This document shows positions 44,597 through 53,810 of a stretch of DNA of 64,000 bases, in pieces; the stretch's first letter is position 1; every line of letters starts with the position of its first letter. The position numbers were made by a program, and so were the translations under genes. This stretch comes from Pseudonocardia humida (GTDB lineage: Bacteria > Actinomycetota > Actinomycetes > Mycobacteriales > Pseudonocardiaceae), in NCBI RefSeq assembly GCF_023898865.1, contig NZ_JAGSOV010000041.1, positions 106,637 through 170,636 on the forward strand, given 5' to 3'. Below the pieces are notes generated by a model, which saw only the letters and a program-made list of their open reading frames with translations, was not told where the DNA came from and ran no database searches.

Positions 44597-45541
44597 GTGG
44601 CGGTGGTGGTGGTCGGCGCGGGGATCGCGGGCGTGGCCTGCGCGCGCGTGCTCGTCGAGGCAGGCGTCGCGGTGCGGGTGCTCGACCGGGCCCGAGCGGT
44701 CGGCGGCCGGATGGCCAGCACGCGCCTGCACGGGCGGCCGGTCGACCTGGGCGCGGCGTACTTCACCGTCCGCGACCCCGAGTTCGCGCAGGTCGTGGCC
44801 GCGTGGCGGACCGCGGGGCTGGCCCGGCCGTGGTCGGACGAGCTCACCGTGCTGGGCGGTCCCGGCCGGCGCCCGGCGCCCGGGCCGATGCGCTGGGCCG
44901 CGCCCGGCGGGCTGCGCAGCCTGGTCGCCGACCTCGCCGAGGGCCTCGACGTCGAGCTCGACCACCCGGTCGCCGCGGTCGGGCCCGGCCCCACCGTCGA
45001 CGGCGAGCCCGCCGACGCCGTCGTGCTGGCCATGCCCGACCCGCAGGCCCTGCGCCTGGTCGCGGCCGACTCCCCGGCCGGGCACGAGCTCGTCGGGCGG
45101 CGGTGGCGGCCGGTGATCGCGGTGGCCGCCGGGTGGGAGCGCAGGCAGTGGGCGCCGCTGCGGGCCGGGTTCGTCAACGACCACCCCGTGCTCACCATCG
45201 TCGCCGACGACGGCGACCGCCGCGGCGACGGCGCCCCGGTGCTCGTGGTCCACACCACGGCCGCGGTCGCCCGGGCCTACGACGCCCAGCCCGAGCGGGC
45301 CGTCGGGCCGGCCGTCGCGGCCGTCCGCGAGCTGCTGGACCTGCCCGAGCCGCCGGCGTGGACGCACGCCCACCGCTGGCGGCTGGCCTCCCCGGCCGCC
45401 GACCGCGACCGCATGTTCCACCTGGGCGCGGACGGCGTCGGGCTGGCCGGGGACGGCTGGGGCAGCGCGCGCGTCGAGACGGCGTGGTGCTCGGGCACGG
45501 GCCTGGGTCGGGCGGTGGTCGCGGGGCTGCGCTCCGGTTAG
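44597..45541 (+). CDS. FAD-dependent oxidoreductase (renalase/amine-oxidase-like)
   Basis: 314 aa. N-terminal Rossmann VVVVGAGIAGVACARVL (GxGxxG), DRARAVGGRMAST motif, then GAAYFTVRDPEF, and C-terminal FHLGADGVGLAGDGWGSARV, the second FAD-binding stretch. This pattern is that of bacterial renalase-like NAD(P)/FAD oxidases. GTG start. Confidence 0.87.
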   Translation: MAVVVVGAGIAGVACARVLVEAGVAVRVLDRARAVGGRMASTRLHGRPVDLGAAYFTVRDPEFAQVVAAWRTAGLARPWSDELTVLGGPGRRPAPGPMRWAAPGGLRSLVADLAEGLDVELDHPVAAVGPGPTVDGEPADAVVLAMPDPQALRLVAADSPAGHELVGRRWRPVIAVAAGWERRQWAPLRAGFVNDHPVLTIVADDGDRRGDGAPVLVVHTTAAVARAYDAQPERAVGPAVAAVRELLDLPEPPAWTHAHRWRLASPAADRDRMFHLGADGVGLAGDGWGSARVETAWCSGTGLGRAVVAGLRSG

Positions 45542-45552
45542 CGTCTGCGACC

Positions 45553-46959
45553 ATGACCGCCGCCGCTCACGGCAGCCCCACGGCCGACCTGCTGGCCGCG
45601 TTCGCCGCCGACCTCCCGCCCGACCGCGTCCTCACCGACCCCGCCGTGATGGCCTCCTACGCGCACGACGAGGCCGAGTGGGCGGAGCACGGCGCGCCGG
45701 CGGTCGTCGTGCGGCCGCAGAGCACGGCCGAGGTCGCCGCGGTGGTGACGGCGTGCGCCCGACTCGGCGTCCCGGTCGTCACCCGCGGCGCCGGCACCGG
45801 GCTGTCGGGCGGGGCCAACGCCGTCGAGGACTGCGTGGTGCTGTCCACCGAGCGCATGCGGGAGATCGTCGAGATCAACTCCGCGGAGCGGCTGGCCGTC
45901 GTGCAGCCCGGGGTGGTCAACGACGAGCTGCGCGCGGCCGTCGCCGAGCACGGCCTGTGGTACCCGCCCGACCCGGCCAGCGCCCCCTGGTCGACGATCG
46001 GCGGCAACGTGGCCACCAACGCCGGCGGGCTGTGCTGCGTCAAGTACGGCGTCACCCGTGACTACGTGCTCGCCCTCGAGGTCGTCACGGCGAGCGGCGA
46101 GGTGGTGCGGGTCGGGCGGCGCACCGCCAAGGGCGTGGCCGGTTACGACGTGGTCGGGCTGATGGTCGGCTCGGAGGGCACGCTCGGGGTGGTCACCGAG
46201 GTCACCGTGCGGCTGCGCCCGCTGCGCACCACGGCCCCGCGCACCGTCGTCGGGTTCTTCGACACGCTGGCCGCCGCGGGCGACGCCGTCTCCCGGGTCA
46301 CCGCGCGCGGGCTGCAGCCCGCGGCGTTCGAGCTGATCGACCGCGTCTGCCTGCAGGCGGTCAACGCCTGGAAGCACGCCGGGCTGCCCGAGGACGCCGC
46401 CGCGCTGCTGCTGGCCCAGACCGACCTGCCCGAGCCGGCGGCGCTGGCGGAGGCCGAGGCGATCCTGGAGGAGTTCGACGCGGCGGGCGCGCGCGACGCC
46501 GTGCTGTCCACCGACCCGGTCGAGGCCGAGGCGCTGTTCGACGCCCGCCGGCTGGCCTACCCGGCGCTGGAGCAGCGCGGCGAGGCGATGCTCACCGAGG
46601 ACGTCTGCCTCCCGCGCGGGCTGCTGGCCGAGATGCTCACCCGGATCGAGCGGATCGCCGCCGAGCACGACGTCGTCATCGCCACGGTCGCGCACGCGGG
46701 CGACGGCAACCTGCACCCGCTGATGCTGACCCCGCACGGCGACGAGGCCGCCAAGGCGCGCACCCGGGCCGCCTTCGACGCGATCATCGACGCCGCGCTC
46801 GACCTCGGCGGCACGGTGACCGGGGAGCACGGCGTCGGCCTGCTCAAGCGCGACGGGATGCGCCGCGAGCTGGGACCGGGCGTGCTGGCGATGCAGCGCG
46901 CGATCAAGGCCGCGCTCGACCCGCAGGACATCCTCAACCCCGGCAAGGTGCTGGGATGA
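45553..46959 (+). CDS. FAD-linked oxidase, glycolate oxidase GlcD-like
   Basis: 468 aa from ATG 45553. FAD_binding_4 (PVVTRGAGTGLSGGANAVED; STIGGNVATNAGGLCCVKYG) and FAD-oxidase C domain (VATVAHAGDGNLHPLM; TVTGEHGVGLLKRDGM). Oxidises D-2-hydroxyacids such as glycolate or D-lactate. Overlaps the acyl-CoA synthetase gene by ATGA, so the two are co-translated. Confidence 0.92.
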   Translation: MTAAAHGSPTADLLAAFAADLPPDRVLTDPAVMASYAHDEAEWAEHGAPAVVVRPQSTAEVAAVVTACARLGVPVVTRGAGTGLSGGANAVEDCVVLSTERMREIVEINSAERLAVVQPGVVNDELRAAVAEHGLWYPPDPASAPWSTIGGNVATNAGGLCCVKYGVTRDYVLALEVVTASGEVVRVGRRTAKGVAGYDVVGLMVGSEGTLGVVTEVTVRLRPLRTTAPRTVVGFFDTLAAAGDAVSRVTARGLQPAAFELIDRVCLQAVNAWKHAGLPEDAAALLLAQTDLPEPAALAEAEAILEEFDAAGARDAVLSTDPVEAEALFDARRLAYPALEQRGEAMLTEDVCLPRGLLAEMLTRIERIAAEHDVVIATVAHAGDGNLHPLMLTPHGDEAAKARTRAAFDAIIDAALDLGGTVTGEHGVGLLKRDGMRRELGPGVLAMQRAIKAALDPQDILNPGKVLG

Positions 46960-48395
46960 CCCCCACCGACCCGACCACCCCGCTGCTGCCCGCCCTGCTC
47001 GACCCGCCGGCGCGCGTGGCCCTGCGGTTCGGGGCCACCGACCCCGTCGAGCTCGACTACCGCGCGCTGGCCGGCGCCGCGGGCGCCGTCGCCGCCGCGG
47101 TGGCCGGGCGCACCCGGGTGGCGGTGCAGGCCACCCCCGGCATCCACACCGCGGTCGCGGTCGTCGGGGCGCTGCTGGCCGGGGTGCCGGTCGTGCCGGT
47201 GAACCCGAAGCTGGGCACCCGCGAGCTCGGGCACGTGGTGGCCGACTCGGCGCCCGAGCTGGTGCTCGCCGCACCCGGCACCGCGCTGCCCGACGCGCTC
47301 GCCGCGGTGCCGCGCGTCGACGTCGACCTGGCCGCCCGAGGTCCCGTGCCCGACACCGAGCCGCCGCTGAGGGCGCCCGCGCTGGTCGTCTACACCTCGG
47401 GCACGACCGGGCCGCCGAAGGGCGCGCAGCTGTCCCGGCTGGCCGTGGCCTCCAACCTGGACGCGCTGGCCGAGGCCTGGCAGTGGACCGCGGACGACCT
47501 GCTCGCGCACGCCCTGCCGCTGTTCCACGTGCACGGGCTGGTGCTGGGGGTGCTCGGGCCGCTGCGCCGCGGCGGCACCCTGCACCACATCGGCGCACTC
47601 GACGCCGCCGTGCTGGCCGCCGCCGCCCCGACGATGGTCTTCGGGGTCCCCACGCAGTACCACCGCCTCGCCGGGCAGCTGGAGGCCGACGCCGGGTCGG
47701 CGACCGCGCTCGGGCGGGCCCGGCTGCTGGTGTCCGGCTCGGCCGCGCTGACCGCGGTCGACCACGCCCGGCTGCGCGAGGCGACCGGGCTGACCGTGCG
47801 CGAGCGCTACGGGCTCACCGAGACCCTGATCCTGACCGCCGCCACCGCGGCCGACGAGCCCGAGCCCGGCGCGGTGGGCCGCCCGGTCACCGGCACCGAG
47901 GTCCGGCTGGTGCCGCTGCCCGGGGACCAGACCGACGGCCTGGGCGCCGTGCAGGTGCGCGGCCCCTCGCTGTTCGACGGCTACCTCAACCGCCCCGACG
48001 CCACCGCCGCCGCGCACACCGACGACGGCTGGTTCGACACCGGCGACATCGGCCGCTGGACCGAGCACGGCTCGCTCGCCCTGGTCGGGCGCAGCGCCAC
48101 CGACCTGATCAAGTCGGGTGGCTACAAGATCGGCGCGGGGGAGATCGAGAACGCGCTGCTGGAGCACCCCGGGGTGGCCGAGGCGGCCGTGGTCGGCGTG
48201 GCCGACGACGACCTGGGCGAGCGGGTGGTGGCCTTCGTGGTCGCCGCCGGGGAGCCGCCGTCCGAGCGCGAGCTGGCCGACCACGTCGCCGGCCTGCTCG
48301 CCCCGCACAAGCGGCCCCGCGAGGTGCGGTTCACCGACGCGCTGCCGCGCAACGACATGGGCAAGGTCGTCAAGGGGCGCCTTCCGGTGAACTGA
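46956..48395 (+). CDS. AMP-dependent acyl-CoA synthetase (malonyl-CoA-synthetase-like)
   Basis: 479 aa, shorter than typical fatty-acyl synthetases. P-loop-like VVYTSGTTGPPKGAQLSR, A5 ERYGLTET, A7 GWFDTGDIGRW, A8 SGGYKIGAGEIENALL, catalytic Lys in NDMGKVVKG at the C-terminus. Size and motif variants fit MatB-like short-chain synthetases. Coupled to the GlcD-like gene, suggesting activation of a small carboxylic acid product. Confidence 0.88.
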   Translation: MTPTDPTTPLLPALLDPPARVALRFGATDPVELDYRALAGAAGAVAAAVAGRTRVAVQATPGIHTAVAVVGALLAGVPVVPVNPKLGTRELGHVVADSAPELVLAAPGTALPDALAAVPRVDVDLAARGPVPDTEPPLRAPALVVYTSGTTGPPKGAQLSRLAVASNLDALAEAWQWTADDLLAHALPLFHVHGLVLGVLGPLRRGGTLHHIGALDAAVLAAAAPTMVFGVPTQYHRLAGQLEADAGSATALGRARLLVSGSAALTAVDHARLREATGLTVRERYGLTETLILTAATAADEPEPGAVGRPVTGTEVRLVPLPGDQTDGLGAVQVRGPSLFDGYLNRPDATAAAHTDDGWFDTGDIGRWTEHGSLALVGRSATDLIKSGGYKIGAGEIENALLEHPGVAEAAVVGVADDDLGERVVAFVVAAGEPPSERELADHVAGLLAPHKRPREVRFTDALPRNDMGKVVKGRLPVN

Positions 48396-48448
48396 GCCAC
48401 CGGCGCGTTTGGGTTGCGCCGAACAGAGGGCATTCGATCGGGGTGACG

Positions 48449-49966
48449 ATGACGGGGTCGGAGACGGACGAACGCGAGGACACCAGGACCTACCGCGGAC
48501 CGGGGGGCGTGGGCCGCCCGAACCTGGCCGGGCTGCCCGGGGTGCACCGCCACGACGACGGCGAGGCTCGTGTGCTCGAGGTCGAGCGCCACGACACTGA
48601 CGACCGCGGGCTGGCCGCGGCCGGTCTCGCCCTGACCGTCCGCCGGGACGGCGACACCCCGCACTGGCGGCTGGAGGGGGCGGGCGAGCCGCGGCGGGTG
48701 CCGCTGGCCGCCGACGCGCCCCCGGTGCCCGACGTGCCCGACGAGCTGGCCGAGCTCGTCCGCGGCGCCACCCGCGGCCGGACCGTCGGCCCGGTCGGGC
48801 GTCTGCGCACCGTCCGCACTCGCACGGTGCTGTCCGCCGACGACGTCGACGTCGCCGAGGTCGTGCACGACGACATCACGTTGGCGCTGCTGGGCGACAC
48901 CGCCGAGGTGCGCGGGTGGAGCGAGGTCGCCGTGCGCTCCCGCGGCGCCTCCGCCGAGGTCCTCGACGGGATCGAGCAGCGGTTGGCCGAGATCGGCCTG
49001 CGCCCCGCCCCACCCGCAGGCGAGGCCGAGCTCGACCGGCTGCTGCGCCCGGCGAGCCGCTCGCGGTCCACGGGCCGCAAGGGTTCGGCCGGGGAGGCCG
49101 TCATGCGCTACATCGCCGCCCAGGCCGACCGCCTCGCCGCCGAGGAGCTGCGGGTGCGCGCCGCCGAGCCCGACTCGATCCACCAGATGCGGGTGGCGTC
49201 CCGCCGGCTGCGCAGCGCGCTGCAGGCCTACCGCCCGCTGCTCGACCGCGGGCGCACCGAGCCGGTCGTCGACGCGCTGCGCGACCTGGGCCGGGCCCTG
49301 GCCCCCGCGCGCGACGCCGAGGTGCTGCGCCAGGGGATCTCCGAGCAGCTGGCTGACCTGGAGCCCGAGCTGCGCCTGGGCGCCGTCGAGGCGATGGTCA
49401 CCCGGCACTTCGCCCGCGAGGAGGCCGAGACCGCGGCCGCCGCGCTGTCCGCGCTGGACGGCGAGCGCTACGCCTGGCTGCGCTCCGCCCTCGACGACCT
49501 GCTGGAGCGCCCGCCCCTGCGGAAGCGGGCCGGGCGCAAGGCCGGTCGGGAGCTGCCCGCCGTGCTCGCGCGCACGGGCCGGAAGCTGCAGAAGGCCGTG
49601 CACCGGGCGACCGACGCCCAGGCGCCCGCCGCCGACCGCGACACGGCCACCCACGCCGCGCGCAAGGCGGGCAAGCGCCTGCGCTACGCCACCGAGGTCG
49701 CCCGGCCCGCCCTGGGCCGCCCGGCCAAGCGCTTCGCCACGTCGCTCAAGCCCCTGCAGAAGGCGCTGGGCCACCACCAGGACGCCGTCGTCGCCGGCGA
49801 CGCCCTGCGCAGGCTGGGTGGACAGGCCCACACCGAGGGCGAGAACGGCTTCAGCCTCGGCCTGCTCTACGCCCGCGGCGAGGCCCGCAAGCAGCGGATC
49901 GAGCGCGAGCTGCCCGACCTCTGGCGCCGCACGTGGACGAAGAAGACCACCGCCTTCCTCCGCTGA
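48449..49966 (+). CDS. CYTH-CHAD domain protein
   Basis: 505 aa from ATG 48449 (or GTG 48443, in frame). N-terminal CYTH-like half (RHDDGEARVLEVERHDTDD; EVVHDDITLALLGD), C-terminal CHAD: SIHQMRVASRRLRSALQAYR, ALGHHQDAVVAGDALRR with conserved His/Arg. CHAD domains bind polyphosphate. The CYTH active-site EXEXK is not clearly seen, so triphosphatase activity is uncertain. Confidence 0.85.
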   Translation: MTGSETDEREDTRTYRGPGGVGRPNLAGLPGVHRHDDGEARVLEVERHDTDDRGLAAAGLALTVRRDGDTPHWRLEGAGEPRRVPLAADAPPVPDVPDELAELVRGATRGRTVGPVGRLRTVRTRTVLSADDVDVAEVVHDDITLALLGDTAEVRGWSEVAVRSRGASAEVLDGIEQRLAEIGLRPAPPAGEAELDRLLRPASRSRSTGRKGSAGEAVMRYIAAQADRLAAEELRVRAAEPDSIHQMRVASRRLRSALQAYRPLLDRGRTEPVVDALRDLGRALAPARDAEVLRQGISEQLADLEPELRLGAVEAMVTRHFAREEAETAAAALSALDGERYAWLRSALDDLLERPPLRKRAGRKAGRELPAVLARTGRKLQKAVHRATDAQAPAADRDTATHAARKAGKRLRYATEVARPALGRPAKRFATSLKPLQKALGHHQDAVVAGDALRRLGGQAHTEGENGFSLGLLYARGEARKQRIERELPDLWRRTWTKKTTAFLR

Positions 49967-50030
49967 CCCCTCGCTGACCCCTCGCTGACCCCCCGCTGAC
50001 CCCCCCGCTGACCCCTCCCTGACCCCTCCC
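49965..50030. repeat. Imperfect ~11-bp tandem repeat (ctgacccctcg)
   Basis: Six adjacent units of ctgacccctcg or close variants begin at the stop codon of the CHAD gene. They supply stop codons in several frames. Probably expanded by slippage; no function seen. Confidence 0.75.
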
Positions 50031-50046
50031 CCCACCCGTCTCCCGT

Positions 50047-50099
50047 GTCAGGAAAGCCACCATCAGGACGCCAGGTGCCCTGATGGTGGCTTTCCTGAC
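50047..50099. terminator. 21-bp-arm palindrome with 11-nt loop
   Basis: Arms 50047-50067 and 50079-50099 are perfect reverse complements. A very stable hairpin between co-oriented genes; no T-run. It could terminate the CHAD transcript. May be one member of a dispersed intergenic palindrome family. Confidence 0.7.
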
Positions 50100-50131
50100 G
50101 TCCGGGCGCGGCGGGGCGGGAGACTGGCGCG

Positions 50132-50575
50132 GTGAGCGACGACGAGCGCCCGGGGCCGCCGACGACCAGCCGGTCGGTGCTGCTGCTGACGCTGAGCAGG
50201 CGGATCGAGGCCGAGCTGGGGGCCGCGCTGGCCCCGCTCGGGCTCACGGTCGGTCGGCTCGGCCTGCTCGGGCACATCTCCGGGGTGCCGGGCGCGTCGT
50301 TCAGCGAGCTGGCCCGGATGTCGGGGGTGAGCGTGCAGAGCGTGCACGCCGCGGTGAAGGCGCTGGTCGCGGCCTCGCTGGTGCGCGACGGGTCGGCGCG
50401 GGCCGGGGCGGCGTCGCGGATCGAGCTCACCGAGGAGGGCGCGCGGCTGCTGCGCGCCGCGATGACCGCGGTGGCCGGCGTCGACCGGGCGCTGTTCGGG
50501 CCGGACGCCGATCCCGTCCTGCGCAGGGTCGGCGACGCGGCGGCGGCCGCGTTCGAGGAGGACGTCCGCGGCTGA
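50132..50575 (+). CDS. MarR-family regulator
   Basis: 147 aa from GTG 50132. HTH ASFSELARMSGVSVQSVHAA, wing ASRIELTEEGARLLRAAM. Ends 62 bp before the DUF2269 gene; two inverted repeats in that gap look like its operators. Likely represses the downstream membrane protein. Confidence 0.87.
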   Translation: MSDDERPGPPTTSRSVLLLTLSRRIEAELGAALAPLGLTVGRLGLLGHISGVPGASFSELARMSGVSVQSVHAAVKALVAASLVRDGSARAGAASRIELTEEGARLLRAAMTAVAGVDRALFGPDADPVLRRVGDAAAAAFEEDVRG

Positions 50576-50580
50576 CCCAC

Positions 50581-50624
50581 CTTCAACCGCTCTGAAGCTT
50601 CTGCTAGCTTCAGTGCAACTGAAG
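50581..50624. promoter_or_regulatory. Two inverted repeats, likely MarR operators
   Basis: CTTCA-N7-TGAAG at 50581-50597 and CTTCAG-N5-CTGAAG at 50608-50624 share the half-site CTTCA. They lie directly upstream of the GTG at 50638 and after the MarR gene. Confidence 0.6.
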
Positions 50625-50637
50625 GTGAGGGGGAGCC

Positions 50638-51111
50638 GTGGAAGGTGTCCTGCTGTCCGTGCACGTGCTGGCGGCCATCGTGTTCGTCGGCGGCTCGGCC
50701 GTCGCGGCGAGCCTGTTCCCGCGCTACGCGCCGGTCGCCGTGAGCGTCCCGGCCGGCGACGCGGCGGCGCCGGAGCAGCCGGCCGGGGAGCGCAACCGCG
50801 CGGTCGCCGTCGCGCTGCACCGCGTCACCCGCGTCTACGGGGTGCTGGGCCTGGTCGTGCCGGTCGTCGGGATCGTGCTCGCGATGGTCCAGGGCCGGAT
50901 GGGCGAGATCTGGATCAACATCTCGATGGTGCTGACGGTGCTCGCCGGCGCCCTGCTCGCGCTGGCCGTCGCCCCGATGCAGCGCGACGCGCTGGCCGCC
51001 CCGGACGACGGCGGGCAGCTGCGCAGGCTGGGCATGCTGGCCGGGATCTACAACCTGCTGTGGGCGGCCGTCGTGGTGCTGATGATCGTCCGTCCGGGCG
51101 GGCACTCCTGA
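50638..51111 (+). CDS. DUF2269-like membrane protein
   Basis: 157 aa, four membrane helices; first SVHVLAAIVFVGGSAVAASL, with LHRVTRVYGVLGLVVPVVG and ALLALAVAPMQRDAL. Pattern of DUF2269-type integral proteins, function unknown. GTG start with tgaggggg. MarR-controlled by context. Confidence 0.75.
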   Translation: MEGVLLSVHVLAAIVFVGGSAVAASLFPRYAPVAVSVPAGDAAAPEQPAGERNRAVAVALHRVTRVYGVLGLVVPVVGIVLAMVQGRMGEIWINISMVLTVLAGALLALAVAPMQRDALAAPDDGGQLRRLGMLAGIYNLLWAAVVVLMIVRPGGHS

Positions 51112-51145
51112 GCCCGCGCCCGGCGCACGTGCGACGATCGCGGGC

Positions 51146-52180
51146 GTGACCACACCGGATGTGGAGCCGCGGGACGCGGTGGCCGACCTGCGGCGGATCG
51201 CCTTCCTGCTGGAGCGCGCGCACGAGTCCACCTACCGGGTCCGGGCGTTCCGCACCGCGGCCGCGGCGCTCGTCCGCCGCACCCCCGACGAGATCGCCGC
51301 CATGGTCCGCTCCGGCGAGCTGAAGCGGCTCAAGGGGGTCGGCGAGGTCACCGCGCGCTGCGTCGCGGAGTCGGTGGCCGGTGAGGAGCCGGTCTACCTG
51401 CGCCGGCTCGAGGCCATCGGGAGCACCCCGCTCGACGAGGCGACCGCGGCGCTGCGGGCCGCGCTCAAGGGCGACTGCCACAGCCACACCGACGCCTCCG
51501 ACGGCGGTTCGCCGCTGCGCGAGATGGTGGAGACGGCGCAGGGCCTCGGCCACGACTACCTCGTGATCACCGACCACTCGCCCCGGCTGACCGTGGCCAA
51601 CGGGCTGTCCGCCCAGCGGCTGCGCGCGCAGCTGGAGCAGATCGCCGAGCTCAACGCCGAGCTGGGCACGGGCTTCCGGGTGCTCACCGGCATCGAGGTC
51701 GACATCAACGAGGACGGCTCCCTCGACCAGGACCCCGACCTGCTCTCCGAGCTCGACCTGGTGGTCGCCTCGGTGCACTCCAAGCTGCGCAGCCCGCGCG
51801 AGGAGATGACCGAGCGCATGCTGACCGCGATCGAGAACCCGCACGTCGACGTCCTCGGCCACTGCACCGGCCGGATGGTCACCGGCAACCGCAAGCGCCC
51901 GGAGTCGCAGTTCGACGCCGACGCCGTGTTCGCCGCGTGCGCCGCGAACGGCGTGGCCGTCGAGGTGAACTCGCGCCCCGAGCGGCTCGACCCGCCCAAG
52001 CGGCTGCTGCGGCTGGCCGTCGAGGCGGGGTGCCTGTTCACCATCGACACCGACGCGCACGCCCCCGGCCAGCTCGACTGGCTCGACAACGGCTGCGGGC
52101 GCGCCGCGGCCTGCGGCGTCCCCACCGATCGCATCCTCAACACCTGGCCGGTCGACCAGCTCCTCACCCGCGCCCGCTGA
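51146..52180 (+). CDS. PHP-domain phosphoesterase with helix-hairpin-helix N-terminus
   Basis: 344 aa. N-terminal DNA Pol X-type HhH region (RAHESTYRVRAFRTAAAALV; LKRLKGVGEVTARCVAE), then PHP domain: DCHSHTDASDGGS, YLVITDHSPRL, LTGIEVDINEDGS, DVLGHCTGRMV, FTIDTDAHAP, carrying the metal-binding His/Asp. No polymerase domain. Related to the standalone PHP proteins of actinobacteria; phosphoesterase acting on DNA or a small phosphate ester. Confidence 0.88.
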   Translation: MTTPDVEPRDAVADLRRIAFLLERAHESTYRVRAFRTAAAALVRRTPDEIAAMVRSGELKRLKGVGEVTARCVAESVAGEEPVYLRRLEAIGSTPLDEATAALRAALKGDCHSHTDASDGGSPLREMVETAQGLGHDYLVITDHSPRLTVANGLSAQRLRAQLEQIAELNAELGTGFRVLTGIEVDINEDGSLDQDPDLLSELDLVVASVHSKLRSPREEMTERMLTAIENPHVDVLGHCTGRMVTGNRKRPESQFDADAVFAACAANGVAVEVNSRPERLDPPKRLLRLAVEAGCLFTIDTDAHAPGQLDWLDNGCGRAAACGVPTDRILNTWPVDQLLTRAR

Positions 52181-52195
52181 CGGGTCGGGGCGGGG

Positions 52196-53224
52196 TCAGG
52201 GGCGGGGGGAGAGGAGCTCGTCGGCGGTGGGCGGGTCGGCGCCGCGGCGCGAGCAGGTGATCGCGGCGGCCACCGCGGCCTCGTCGAGCAGGGCGTCCAG
52301 GGTGGGCTCGTCGATCGCGCGCAGCGCCGGACGGGCGTCGGCGCCGAGCAGGCCGCGGCGGTGCAGCCCGGCCAGCAGCGCCGCGGAGTACGTGTCGCCC
52401 GCGCCCACCGTGTCGACCACCTGCACCGGCACGCCCGGCCGGCGGGACCGCAGGCCGGCCGCGGTGCCGGCGATGACGCCGTCGCCGCCGAGGGTGACCG
52501 CGACGAGCGCCGGGCCGCGGCCGAGCCAGTCCTCCAGGACCGACTCCGGCGTCCTGCCCGGGTGCAGCCACTCCAGGTCCTCGGCGCTGACCTTGACCAC
52601 GTCGGCCACCGCCAGCAGCTCGTGCACCCCGCCCAGCACGTCGGCGGGCTCGCCCATCAGCATCGGCCGGCAGTTGGGGTCGTAGCTGACGGTGGCGGTG
52701 GCCGCCGCGCGCGAGAGCAGCTCGCGCAGCGCCGCGGCCCCGGGCGGCGTGGTCAGCGCCAGCGACCCGGAGTGCACCGCGACGACCGGGCCGTCCAGCG
52801 CCCCGTCCAGCTCGGCGGGCGTCCACTGCCAGTCGGCCGTGCCGTCGACCCGGAAGTCGTAGGTGGCGCCGCCGTCGGGCCCCACGGCCACCAGCGCGAG
52901 GCTGGTCTGCTCGGTGGCGGTGACGGCGTGGTCGAGCTCCACGCCGTTGGCCGCCAGGTGCTCGCGGATGCGCACGCCGAGCATGTCCTCGGCGATCCGG
53001 GCGAGCAGCCGGGCCCGCACGCCGAGCCGGGACAGCCCGACCGCCACGTTCGCCGGGCTGCCCCCCGGTGCCATCTCGAAGTACCCGTCGACCGGCGCGG
53101 GCACCACGTCGACCAGTGCCTCGCCCGCGACCACCACGATGCCGCGCTCGTTCGCTGCGATGACGCCTCCCCTCGCCGGTGCGACTGCGGTGCCGCCCGT
53201 CGGGACATGCTGGCAACCCGGCAC
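52196..53224 (-). CDS. PfkB-family carbohydrate kinase
   Basis: 342 aa. EMAPGGSPANVAVGLSRLG and the C-terminal VDTVGAGDTYSAALLAGL (catalytic Asp in GAGD) are the PfkB signatures; YDPNCRP is typical of fructokinases. Start uncertain: the first residues look non-coding and the ribosome-binding site ggggagg lies near 53168, so real translation may begin around 53165-53130. Convergent with the PHP gene. Confidence 0.88.
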   Translation of the reverse strand: MPGCQHVPTGGTAVAPARGGVIAANERGIVVVAGEALVDVVPAPVDGYFEMAPGGSPANVAVGLSRLGVRARLLARIAEDMLGVRIREHLAANGVELDHAVTATEQTSLALVAVGPDGGATYDFRVDGTADWQWTPAELDGALDGPVVAVHSGSLALTTPPGAAALRELLSRAAATATVSYDPNCRPMLMGEPADVLGGVHELLAVADVVKVSAEDLEWLHPGRTPESVLEDWLGRGPALVAVTLGGDGVIAGTAAGLRSRRPGVPVQVVDTVGAGDTYSAALLAGLHRRGLLGADARPALRAIDEPTLDALLDEAAVAAAITCSRRGADPPTADELLSPRP

Positions 53225-53280
53225 CCGCCCGCGCCAGGTCCTGGGCGGCCCGGCCGGGGGAGATCAAGTCGGGCGGGGGG

Positions 53281-53724
53281 TCACCCGGTGACGACGCCGT
53301 CGAGCTTCGCCAGCACGCCGTCGTGGATCCGCGCCAGGCCCCGCGGCGCGAACGTGCGCTCGAAGAACCCGCCGATGCCCCCGGCGCCCTTCCAGGTCGT
53401 CTCCACGGCGACCTCGCTGCGGTCGGCGCCCTTGGGCGTGACCGTCCACGTGGTGACCATGCTGGAGTTCGTGTCGGACTCCACGATCCGGTCCGCGGCG
53501 GGCACGCTCACCTCGACGAGCTGGTCGCGCCGGCGCGACTTGGTGGCCTGCAGGACCCAGTGCACCCGGCTGCCCGCGCCCTGCCCGCCGGCCTCCACGC
53601 GGTAGTCGCGGTACTGCTCGGTGAGGATGCTCGGGCGCACCGTCTCGTAGTCCGCGAGCGCCGCGCGCACCTTCTCCGCCGGTGCCTCGATCGTGCGTGC
53701 CGTCCGGGCCGTCACCTGTGCCAT
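53281..53724 (-). CDS. SRPBCC (polyketide cyclase/START-like) protein
   Basis: 147 aa. N-terminal TIEAPAEKVRAALADYETVR, GAGSRVHWVLQATKS, GGIGGFFERTFAPRGLARI are typical of SRPBCC hydrophobic-ligand folds (CoxG/polyketide cyclase-like). Ligand unknown. Next to the lipoprotein gene with an 86-bp gap. Confidence 0.8.
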   Translation of the reverse strand: MAQVTARTARTIEAPAEKVRAALADYETVRPSILTEQYRDYRVEAGGQGAGSRVHWVLQATKSRRRDQLVEVSVPAADRIVESDTNSSMVTTWTVTPKGADRSEVAVETTWKGAGGIGGFFERTFAPRGLARIHDGVLAKLDGVVTG

Positions 53725-53810
53725 GGGCCCATCCTGCCCCGGCTCCCACGACCGGGGCAGGACGGGCCTCTCGCTCCCGGCTCGGGGACCGGGTTGCCTG
53801 TGGGGTGCGG

